This document shows positions 54,601 through 64,000 of a DNA stretch of 64,000 nt, one piece after another (the first letter of the stretch is position 1; each line of letters begins with the position of its first letter). A program made the translations under genes and the position numbers. The notes beneath the pieces were generated by a model that saw only the letters and a program-made list of their open reading frames with translations, had not been told where the DNA came from and searched no databases. This DNA is from Sepiola atlantica. Lineage: Eukaryota > Mollusca > Cephalopoda > Sepiida > Sepiolidae. Where the stretch lies: assembly GCA_963556195.1 (NCBI GenBank), contig OY744544.1:47352984-47416983 (forward strand), given 5' to 3'.

Positions 54601-55380
54601 CACACTTAAGCTCACGAATAAATCACACTTAAGCTCACGAATAAAACACACTTAAGCTCACGAATAAATCACACTTAAGCTCACGAATAAATCACACTTA
54701 ATCTCACGAATAAAACACACTTAAGCTCACGAATAAAACACACTTAAGCTCACGAATAAAACACACTTAAGCTCACGAATAAAACACACTTAATCTCACG
54801 AATAAAACACACTTAAGCTCACGAATAAATCACACTTAAGCTCACGAATAAAACACACTTAAGCTCACAAATAAATCACACTTAAGCTAACGAATAAATC
54901 ACACGTAAGCTCACGAATAAAGCACACTTAAGCTCACGAATAAATCACACTTAAGCTCACGAATAAATCACACTTAAGCTCACGAATAAAGCACACTTAA
55001 GCTCACGAATAAATCACACTTAAGCTCACGAATAAAGCACACTTAAGCTCACGAATAAATCACACTTAAGCTCACGAATAAAGCACACTTAAGCTCACGA
55101 ATAAATCACACTTAAGCTCACGAATAAATCACACTTAAGCTCACGAATAAAGCACACTTAAGCTCACGAATAAATCACACTTAAGCTCACGAATAAAGCA
55201 CACTTAAGCTCACGAATAAATCACACTTAAGCTCACGAATAAATCACACTTAAGCTCACGAATAAAGCACACTTAAGCTCACGAATAAAACACACTTAAT
55301 CTCACGAATAAAACACACTTAAGCTCACGAATAAAACACACTTACACTCACGAATAAAACACACTTAAGCAAGCGAATAA
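39661..55380. repeat. Series of block duplications marked by the AAGCAAGCGAAT variant
   Basis: GCAAGCGAAT starts at 39,661, 41,225, 43,272, 45,273, 46,883, 50,931, 54,541 and 55,369. The gaps are 1,564, 2,047, 2,001, 1,610, 4,048, 3,610 and 828 bases, that is 68, 89, 87, 70, 176, 157 (minus one base) and 36 units. The neighbouring variants repeat with it, so whole blocks of differing length were copied. Confidence 0.85.
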
Positions 55381-58300
55381 ATCACACTTAAGCTCACGAA
55401 TAAAACACACTTAAGCTCACGAATAAAACACACTTAAGCTCACGAATAAAACAAACTTAAGCTAACGAATAAAACACATTTAAGCTCACGAATAAATCAC
55501 ACTTAAGCTCACGAATAAATCACACTTAATCTCACGAATAAAACACACTTAAGCTCACGAATAAAACACACTTAAGCTCACGAATAAAACACACTTAAGC
55601 TCACGAATAAAACACACTTAATCTAACGAATAAAACACACTTAAGCTCACGAATAAATCACACTTAAGCTCACGAATAAAACACACTTAAGCTCACGAAT
55701 AAATCACACTTAAGCTCACGAATAAATCACACTTAAGCTCACGAATAAAGCACACTTAAGCTCACGAATAAATCACACTTAAGCTCACGAATAAATCACA
55801 CTTAAGCTCACGAATAAAGCACACTTAAGCTCACGAATAAAACACACTTAAGCTCACGAATAAATCACACTTAAGCTCACGAATAAATCACACTTAAGCT
55901 CACGAATGAAACACACTTAAGCTCGCGAATAAATCACACTTAAGCTCAGGAATAAATCACACTTAATCTCACGAATAAAACACACTTAAGCTCACGAATA
56001 AAACACACTTAAGCTCACGAATAATACACACTTAAGCTCACGAATAAAACACACTTAAGCTCACGAATAAATCACACTTAAGCTCACGAATAAATCACAC
56101 TAAAGCTCACGAATAAAGCGCACTTAAGCTCACGAATAAATCACACTTAAGCTCACCCATAAATCACACTTAAGCTCACGAATAAAGCACACTTAAGCTC
56201 ACGAATAAATCACACTTAAGCTCACGAATAAAGCACACTTAAGCTCACGAATAAATCACACTTAAGCTCACGAATAAATCACACTAAAGCTCACGAATAA
56301 AGCACACTTAAGCTCACGAATAAAACACACTTAATCTCACGAATAAAACACACATAAGCTCACGAATAAAACACACTTAAGCTCACGAATAAAACACACT
56401 TAAGCACGCGAATAAATCACACTTAAGCTCACGAATAAAACACACTTCAGCTCACGAATAAATCACACTTAAGCAAGCGAATAAAACAAACTTAAGCTCA
56501 CGAATAAAACACACTTAAGCTTACGAATAAATCACACTTAAGCTCACGAATAAATCACACTTAAGCTCACGAATAAAACACACTTAAGCTCACGAATAAA
56601 ACACACTTAAGCTCACGAATAAAACACACTTTAGCTCACGAATAAAACACACTTAATCTCACGAATAAAGCACACTTAAGCTCACGAATAAATCACACTT
56701 AAGCTCACGAATAAAGCACACTTAAGCTCACGAATAAATCACACTTAAGCTCACGAATAAAACACACTTAAGCTCACGAATAAAACACACTTAAGCTCAC
56801 GAATAAATCACACTTAAGCTCACGAATAAAACACACTTAAGCTCGCGAATAAATCACACTTAAGCTCACGAATAAATCACACTTAAGCTCACGAATAAAA
56901 CACACTTAAGCTTACGAATAAAACAAACTAAAGCTCACGAATAAAACACACTTAAGCTCACGAATAAATCACACTTAAGCTCACGAATAAATCACACTTA
57001 ATCTCACGAATAAAACACACTTAAGCTCACGAATAACACACACTTAAGCTCACGAATAAAACACACATAAGCTCACGAATAAAACACACTTAAGCTCACG
57101 AATAAAACAAACTTAAGCTCACGAATAAATCACACTTAAGCTCACGAATAAAACACACTTAAGCTCACGAATAAATCACACTTAAGCTCACGAATAAAAC
57201 ACACTTAAGTTCACGAATAAAACACACTTAAGCTCACGAATAAAACACACTTAAGCTCACGCATAAAACACACTTAAGCTCACGAATAAAACACACTTAA
57301 GCTCACGAATAAAACACACTTAAACTCACGAATAAAGAACACTTAAGCTCACGAATAAAGCACACTTAAGCTCACGAATAAAACACACTTAAGCTCACGA
57401 ATAAATCACACTTAAGCTCACGAACAAATCACACTTAAGCTCACGAATGAAACACACTTAAGCTCGCGAATAAATCACACTTAAGCTCACGAATAAAACA
57501 CACTTAAGCTCACGAATAAAACACACTTAAGCTCACGAATAAATCACACTTAAGCTCACGAATAAAACACACTTAAGCTCACGAATAAATCACACTTAAG
57601 CTCACGAATAAATCACACTTAAGCTCACGAATAAAGCACACTTAAGCTCACGAATAAATCACACTTAAGCTCACGAATAAATCACACTTAAGCTCACGAA
57701 TAAAGCACACTTAAGCTCACGAATAAATCACACTTAAGCTCACGAATAAAGCACACTTAAGCTCACGAATAAATCACACTTAAGCTCACGAATAAATCAC
57801 ACTTAAGCTCACGAATAAATCACACTTAAGCTCACGAATAAAACACACTTAAGCTCACGAATAAATCACACTTAAGCTCACGAATAAATCACACTTAAGC
57901 TCACGAATAAATCACACTTAAGCTCACGAATAAATCACACTTAAGCTCACGAATAAATCACACTTAAGCTCACGAATAAAGCACACTTAAGCTCACGAAT
58001 AAATCACACTTAAGCTCACGAATAAATCACACTTAAGCTCACGAATAAAGCACACTTAAGCTCACGAATAAATCACACTTAAGCTCACGAATAAAACACA
58101 CTTAAGCTCACGAATAAATCACACTTAAGCTCACGAATAAATCACACTTAAGCTCACGAATAAAGCACACTTAAGCTCACGAATAAAACACACTTAATCT
58201 CACGAATAAAACACACTTAAGCTCACGAATAAAACACACTTACACTCAGGAATAAAACACACTTAAGCACGCGAATAAATCACACTTAAGCTCACGAATA

Positions 58301-61300
58301 AAACACACTTAAGCTCACGAATAAAACACACTTAAGCTCACGAATAAAACAAACTTAAGCTCACGAATAAAACACACTTAAGCTCACGAATAAATCACAC
58401 TTAAGCTCACGAATAAATCACACTTAATCTCACGAATAAAAATACACTTAAGCTCACGAATAAAACACACTTAAGCTCACGAATAAAACACACTTAAGCT
58501 CACGATTAAAACACACTTAATCTCACGAATAAAACACACTTAAGCTCACGAATAAATCACACTTAAGCTCACGAATAAAACACACTTAAGCTCACGAATA
58601 AATCACACTTAAGCTCACGAATAAATCACACTTAAGCTCACGAATAAAGCACACTTAAGCTCACGAATAAATCACACTTAAGCTCACGAATAAATCACAC
58701 TTAAGCTCACGAATAAAGCACACTTAAGCTCACGAATAAATCACACTTAAGCTCACGAATAAAGCACACTTAAGCTCACGAATAAATCACACTTAAGCTC
58801 ACGAATAAATCACACTTAAGCTCACGAATAAATCACACTTAAGCTCACGAATAAAACACACTTAAGCTCACGAATAAATCACACTTAAGCTCACGAATAA
58901 ATCACACTTAAGCTCACGAATAAATCACACTTAAGCTCACGAATAAATCACACTTAAGCTCACGAATAAAGCACACTTAAGCTCACGAATAAATCACACT
59001 TAAGCTCACGAATAAATCACACTTAAGCTCACGAATAAAGCACACTTAAGCTCACGAATAAATCATACAAGCTCACGAATAAAGCACACTCAAGCTCACG
59101 AATAAATCACACTTAAGCTCACGAATAAATCACACTTAAGCTCACGAATAAAGCACACTTAAGCTCACGAATAAAACACACTTAATCTCACGAATAAAAC
59201 ACACTTAAGCTCACGAATAAATCACACTTAAACTCACGAATAAAACACACTTAAACACGCGAATAAATCACACTTAAGCTCACGAATAAAACACACTTAA
59301 GCTCACGAATAAAACACACTTAAGCTAACGAATAAAACAAACTTAAGCTCACGAATAAAACACACTTAAGCTCACGAATAAATCACACTTAAGCTCACGA
59401 ATAAATCACACTTAATCTCACGAATAAAACACACTTAAGCTCACGAATAAAACACACTTAAGCTCACGAATAAAACACACTTAAGCTCACGAATAAAACA
59501 CACTTAATCTCACGAATAAGACACACTTAAGCTCACGAATAAATCACACTTAAGCTCACGAATAAAACACACTTAAGCTCACGAATAAAGCACACTTAAG
59601 CTCACGAATAAAACACACTTAAGCTCACGAATAAAACACACTTAAGCTCACGAATAAAACACACTTAAGCTCATGAATAAAACACACTTAAGCTCACGAA
59701 TAAAACAAACTTAAGCTCACGAATAAAACACACTTAAGCTCACGAATAAAACACACTTAAGCTCACGAATAAATCACACTTAAGCTCACGAATAAAGCAC
59801 ACTTAAGCTCACGAATAAATCACACTTAAGCTCACGAATAAATAACACTTAAGCTCACGAATAAATCACACTTAAGCTCACGAATAAAGCACACTTAAGC
59901 TCAGGAATAAATCACACTTAAGCTCACGAATAAAGCACACTTAAGCTCACGAATAAATCACACTTAAGCTCACGAATAAAGCACACTTAAGCTCACGAAT
60001 AAATCACACTTAAGCTCACGAATAAAACACACTTAAGCTCACGAATAAATCACACTTAAGCTTACGAATAAATCACACTTAAGCTCACGAATAAAACACA
60101 CTTAAGCTCGCGAATAAATCACACTTAAGCTCACGAATAAAACACACTTAAGCTCACGAATAAATCACACTTAAGCTTACGAATAAATCACACTTAAGCT
60201 CACGAATAAAACACACTTAAGCTCACGAATAAATCACACTTAAGCTCACGAATAAATCACACTTAATCTCACGAATAAAACACCGTTAAGCTCACGAATA
60301 AAACACACTTAAGCTCACGAATAAAACACACTTAAGCTCACGAATAAAACACACTTAATCTCACGAATAAAACACACTTAAGCTCACGAATAAATCACAC
60401 TTAAGCTCACGAATAAAACACACTTAAGCTCACGAATAAATAACACTTAAGCTCACGAATAAAACACTCTTTAGCTCACGAATAAAACACACTTAAGCTC
60501 ACGAATAAAACACACTAAAGCTCACGCATAAAACACACTTAAGCTCACGAATAAAACAAACTTAAGCTCACGAATAAAACACTCTTAAGCTCACGAATAA
60601 AACACTCTTAAGCTCACGAATAAAACACACTTAAGCTCACGAATAAAGCACACTTAAGCTCACGAATAAAGCACACTTAAGCTCACGAATAAAACACACT
60701 TAAGCTCACGAATAAATCACACTTTAGCTCACGAATAAATCACACTCAAGCTCACGAATAAAACACACTTAAGCTCGCGAATAAATCACACTTAAGCTCA
60801 CAAAAAAAGCACACTTAAACTCACGAATAAATCACACTTAAGGTCACGAATAAATCACACTTAAGCTCACGAATAAATCAGACTTAAGCTCACGAATAAA
60901 TCACACTTAAGCTTACGAATAAAGCACACTTAAGCTCACGAATAAATCACACTTAAGCTCACGAATAAATCACACTTAATCTCACGAATAAAACACACTT
61001 AAGCTCACGAATTAAACACACTTAAGCTCACGAATAAAACACACTTAAGCTCACGAATAAAACACACTTAATCTCACGAATAAAACACACTTAAGCTCAC
61101 GAATAAATCACACTTAAGCTCACGAATAAATCACACTTAAGCTCACGAATAAAGCACACTTAAGCTCACGAATAAAACACACTTAAGCTCACGAATAAAA
61201 CACACTTAAGCTCACGAATAAAACACACTTAAGCTCACGAATAAATCACACTTAAGCTCACGAATAAAACACACTTAAGCTCACGAATAAAACACACTTA

Positions 61301-61315
61301 AGCTCACGAATAAAA

Positions 61316-61385
61316 GGCTATCGCGAATATAACGATGACAGAGAGATCGATGCCTACAGCGATGGTTAGATGCTTCTAAAATATC
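61316..61385. other. 70-bp filler between satellite and PLE at the right edge
   Basis: Between the last unit and the PLE's own CTCACGAATAAAA (61,386-61,398) lie about 70 bases, including GAGAGATCGATGCC and TATCGCGAATATAACGATGA. They are neither satellite nor recognisable PLE. TATCGCGAATATAAC faintly resembles a decayed unit. The origin is unknown. Confidence 0.6.
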
Positions 61386-61577
61386 CTCACGAATAAAACC
61401 TGCAAACCGAAAGGAGTCGGGAATGCTGTATCCAGAATATTTCTCTAAGATAAGTGCGAGGATTTCAGCTAACCATTTAGCCAACTCATGCTGGGATGAG
61501 CCCACCATAGATAAAATAGGTCTCATAGGGACATTGTCCTTCTGAACTTTGGGTAATCCATACATCCTGGGATATAT
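61386..61577 (-). pseudogene. Penelope-like element, upstream RT segment at the right edge of the satellite
   Basis: The minus strand encodes PRMYGLPKVQK, then MRPILSMVGSSQHELAKWL, LILEKYSGYSIPDSFRF and AGFIRE. YGLPK.QK and RPILS..GS are the opening motifs of Penelope-like reverse transcriptases, and FIRE is where the element should continue into LKCASDTEY. It does so only at 25,903, on the other side of the 35-kb array. Strand, order and sequence join point agree, so this is the 5' half of the same gene. The N-terminal domain before PRMYGL is missing; the piece abuts a hammerhead-like motif. Confidence 0.87.
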
Positions 61578-61640
61578 AGGTTACATATGTGCATATATGT
61601 TTCGATTGTACTCTTCACAGAGAGTCAACCTCTTCAGACC
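61572..61640 (-). ncRNA. Hammerhead-ribozyme-like motif upstream of the PLE RT
   Basis: The minus strand reads GGT-CTGAAGA, then a hairpin with GGTTG/CAATC plus ACTCT/AGAGT and loop CTGTGA, then GAAA, then ACATAT/ATATGT closing stem III, then A and ACC. Core CUGAAGA and GAAA are complete, stem II is about 10 bp with one bulge, and the predicted cleavage is between 61,582 and 61,581. Stem I shows only the three pairs GGU/ACC. It fits a type I hammerhead of the kind found in Penelope-like elements, but stem I is weak, so activity is uncertain. Confidence 0.55.
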
Positions 61641-61922
61641 AAAGAAGACAGAGAACTGAAATAGAATTGGAAAACTTTCCTTTTAAATAAACCTTTTTTA
61701 GGGATGAGATATTTTTTATAATTCAGTATCGGGTTGCATTCTTTACATGTTAACCCTTTCAATTAGTTTCTATCTTTTTTATCATTTTTATTACCTGCCT
61801 TCTAATACTTTCCTTTTTCTATTGTTTTATTACCTACTTAGCCTGGGTTCCTTTCTTCTCTATTTAACACTTCAAAGTTTTAATCTATTTACAAACATAT
61901 TACAGCATAAATATCTGATATT
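61641..61922. other. T-rich spacer, no gene seen
   Basis: Pyrimidine-rich on the plus strand. A short open stretch (61,747-61,929) is low-complexity leucine/phenylalanine/tyrosine and has no domain. Confidence 0.45.
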
Positions 61923-61924
61923 TA

Positions 61925-62169
61925 TATAAAATACACACGTGTTCAAAAATTAATAGATACACAAGTACATATATAAACATATATATATATATATATATAC
62001 ATATATAAAAAATAAAAAGTAAAAAATAACAGACACAAATATATACGCAAATATCCATACACGGATATACACATAAATACACATATATTCATTTTCAGGC
62101 ATACCTATCTAGTCAATATATAAAATACACACGTGCGCACAAATTAATAGATACACAAGTACATACATA

Positions 62170-62226
<57 letters not shown>

Positions 62227-62290
62227 CAAACACAAATATATACACATATATCTATACACGGATACACACATATATACACATATATACTAT
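61925..62290. repeat. Direct duplication of about 170 bp, offset 194
   Basis: TATAAAATACACACGTG, AATTAATAGATACACAAGTA and ACACAAATATATAC followed by TATACACGGAT-like sequence occur in order from 61,925 and again from 62,119. A (TA)n tract inside each copy differs in length (about 9 and 23 dinucleotides). Confidence 0.8.
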
Positions 62291-62940
62291 ATACATATGT
62301 TTATATAAAATACCTACCAACACATATACATAAACATGTTCGTACAGTACATATATAAATAGATACAGAGGCATATTAATATGTCCATTAACCTATGCAT
62401 ACGTACACACGAAATAAATATAAAAATAAATAAAAAATATACAACTTTTACACGTGTATAAACATACCCATACATATAAGATATTAGTTCAACTATCCAT
62501 ATACATACGTACGTATATATCTGGATCCAATTATACACATACACGCATGTATACATATATACACATACGCATATACACATACATATATATACACATACAT
62601 ATAAACACACACACATACCAATACATGAACACATACACATATATACATACATATACACCACTATATATGTATATATATATATATATAGATACCGTTATAT
62701 ATACATATGTAACATACATAAAATATACATACATGTATATACATATACACCATTACAGATACATGCACATATACATATACATATAACATAAATATACATA
62801 AAATCATTATATACGCACACAGACAACATACACACACATACACATGTGTATACAGACATTTGTATGCATGCACACAAACACATACACATGTACACAAACA
62901 TCGATAATTCTATAATTAAAACTAAAGTGCTCATATCATT
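62291..62940. repeat. Low-complexity AC/AT-rich tract
   Basis: Degenerate ACATATACAT, CACACATACA and TATATATA words throughout. Both strands show tyrosine-, cysteine- and valine-rich or threonine- and histidine-rich frames only because of this composition. No gene. Confidence 0.85.
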
Positions 62941-63040
62941 TATTATTGCTCCTGTCTATCTCAGTTCAATTTGCTTACATTTATACCCGTTGTAGTATAA
63001 ATACAAGGAACTGACAAGATAAGTACCATAAAGACAAGCA

Positions 63041-63165
<125 letters not shown>

Positions 63166-63171
63166 CACACA

Positions 63172-63284
63172 TACACGGAACAATCACGTTGACACACCGG
63201 TTCCCATTAGATCACCGAAGTTAAGCGGTGTCGAGCCTGGCCAGTACTAAATGGGTGACCATTTAGGAATACCAGGTGCTGTAT
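63172..63284 (+). pseudogene. 5S rRNA-derived sequence (head of a SINE)
   Basis: CACGTTGACACACCGGTTCC, ATCACCGAAGTTAAGCGGTG and TCGAGCCTGGCCAGTACTAA are followed by ATGGGTGACCATTTAGGAAT and ACCAGGTGCTGTA. This tracks metazoan 5S rRNA along most of its 120 nucleotides. The internal pol III A box (AAGTTAAGC) and C box (GGGTGACC to GGTGCTGT) are recognisable. The first about 12 bases are altered, and GTCGGGCC has become GTCGAGCC and CGCCTGGGA has become ATTTAGGAA. No T-run terminator follows. Unrelated sequence and a (TA)n tail do, so I read it as a retroposon head, not a rRNA gene. Confidence 0.8.
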
Positions 63285-63461
63285 GTGCTCTCTGCTTATC
63301 TCGGCATTGTTTCCAGTCGTCCTGTATTACTACTTGCCATTGGAATCAAGCAATGCCGACTCACGAGAGCGGTTGTTGGGATTGCGCAACCCTTGCAATT
63401 ACAAATTCACGCGCGGGCAGCCGCTGATGGGGCACTCATACGTCGAAATCGACGGGAGAGT

Positions 63462-63516
<55 letters not shown>
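63285..63516 (+). mobile_element. Body and (TA)n tail of the 5S-headed SINE
   Basis: About 178 bases after the 5S-like head, including GATTGCGCAACCCTTGCAAT and GCGCGGGCAGCCGCTGATGG, end in GACGGGAGAGTCC and a (TA)n tail (63,463-63,516). The layout of 5S head, body and simple-repeat tail is that of SINE3-type elements. GATTGNGCAACCCTTG is shared with the insertion at 21,011-21,238. Confidence 0.6.
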
Positions 63517-63519
<3 letters not shown>

Positions 63520-63659
63520 TGATTATTATTATAGAGTGAAGAATGAGTGAGTACGTGTTTGTGTTGTTGTTTTTCTGTCTCAAAAAAAATTAAATATGTC
63601 TACATAATGATTTACTCATTCAAAGTGGCAGTTGTTGTTCAGATGCAGTTGTTGTTCAG

Positions 63660-63773
63660 ATGCAGGAAGAAATGCAAGATGAAAGGGAGCACTGCTGGAT
63701 TATTTCGCAATTTTCACTTTTCTGTGAAGGTGTCAGCCTCTTCCTCTACCAACTATTTCACCCATATCTAGAG
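63660..63773 (+). CDS. Candidate internal exon, unknown protein
   Basis: The segment from 63,660 is preceded by TTGTTGTTCAG, a possible splice acceptor, and ends GAG followed by GTAAGAG, a strong donor match. Its 114 bases encode 38 residues, MQEEMQDEREHCWIIS and then QFSLFCEGVSLFLYQLFHP and YLE, in an open frame that is not low-complexity. The second half is hydrophobic and could be membrane-associated. The acceptor lies in a 17-bp tandem duplication (TTGTTGTTCAGATGCAG twice), so two acceptors compete. I recognise no family, and no partner exon lies in the window. It could equally be a chance frame or transposon debris. Confidence 0.25.
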
Positions 63774-63807
63774 GTAAGAGATGTGGATTACCACCTTTCC
63801 CAAGGTG

Positions 63808-63865
63808 TGTGTATATATATATATATATACATACATACATACATACATAGATACATACATACAGG
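63808..63865. repeat. (TA)n plus (CATA)n microsatellite
   Basis: GTGTGTATATATATATATAT followed by repeated CATACATACATA with one CATAGATA interruption. The remaining bases to 64,000 hold no feature I can support apart from a short GGGTCTTTAAACCC palindrome near 63,929. Confidence 0.9.
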
Positions 63866-64000
63866 AAGCTTTTTTGTTGTATCAAAACTTTTCAGTGTGG
63901 CTAGATGAAGCAAATGTACCTCTGCCGGGTCTTTAAACCCGAAATATATCTTCTATTATACAAGAGCTGAGTTGATCTTCTTCTTATTTCGTGTGAATCA

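Larger units (their letters stand above)
25881..61315. repeat. 35.4-kb satellite array with a 23-bp unit
   Basis: About 1,540 tandem copies of a 23-bp unit: CACACTTAAGCTCACGAATA, then AA and one variable base (A, T or G). Every standard unit has the palindrome CTTAAG. Rare variants are TTAATCTCACG, AAGCAAGCGAAT, AAGCTCGCGAAT, CTCACCCATAAA and single-base indels. Because 23 is not a multiple of three, no long frame survives. Read on the minus strand the G-type unit is TTTATTCGTGAGCTTAAG plus TGTGC, that is FIRELKC of the flanking Penelope-like RT, matching 23 of 23 bases at the left edge. The PLE frame flanks the array on both sides. Confidence 0.98.

Noticed and set aside
25881..61315. CRISPR array
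   Set aside because: The units are head to tail with no spacers, no leader and no cas genes, and the genome is eukaryotic.
63172..63284. Functional 5S rRNA gene
   Set aside because: The 5' end and several conserved bases have changed, no T-run terminator follows, and it is fused to a SINE body.

Overview
This is a eukaryotic, almost gene-free window, and about 84 percent of it is tandem-repeat DNA. It has no intact host gene, no bacterial-type operon and no CRISPR array. A Penelope-like retroelement (PLE), a degraded R2/R4-type LINE, tRNA-derived SINEs, a 5S-rRNA-derived SINE, U2-snRNA-like repeats and very many (TA)n and CATA microsatellites together suggest an invertebrate animal. A cephalopod mollusc such as an octopus is my best guess. 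That guess rests on general familiarity with such repeat landscapes, not on a host gene.

Layout. 1-13,488: a 21-bp satellite that runs off the left edge, with internal duplications of about 2.63 kb and 413 bp. 13,489-14,890: a short mosaic holding a duplicated 245-bp segment, copy A of a SINE-like repeat, and U2-snRNA-like sequence. 14,890-21,540: two copies of one dispersed element (15,484-16,050 and 20,825-21,535) interleaved with four unrelated minisatellites of 51/48 bp, 35 bp (trimer of 105), 30 bp and about 76 bp. 21,540-24,210: an (AAT)n tract, a broken LINE reverse transcriptase and three minus-strand tRNA-derived SINEs. 24,200-25,903: the 3' part of a minus-strand PLE. 25,881-61,315: a 35.4-kb satellite with a 23-bp unit. 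61,386-61,577: the upstream RT part of a PLE, same strand. 61,578-64,000: a second hammerhead-like motif, AC/AT-rich DNA, a 5S-derived SINE and one weak exon candidate.

Main result. The 23-bp satellite appears to have been born inside the PLE reverse-transcriptase reading frame. Read on the minus strand, the unit spells the codons for FIRELKC. The PLE frame enters the array from the right as ...FAGFIRE and leaves it on the left as FIRELKCASDTEYLCSFD, then continues as ISSLFTN after a SINE-like insertion with a 17-bp target-site duplication. The two PLE pieces are therefore halves of one gene, in the right order, now about 35 kb apart. The satellite unit with G at its variable position matches the flanking gene exactly, which makes it the likely founder type. 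Later block duplications, seen as rare variants recurring at exact multiples of 23 bp, then spread the array.

The 21-, 30- and 51/48-bp arrays have unit lengths divisible by three, so they stay open in several frames and yield long meaningless ORFs. The 23-bp array does not. I treat none of those ORFs as genes.
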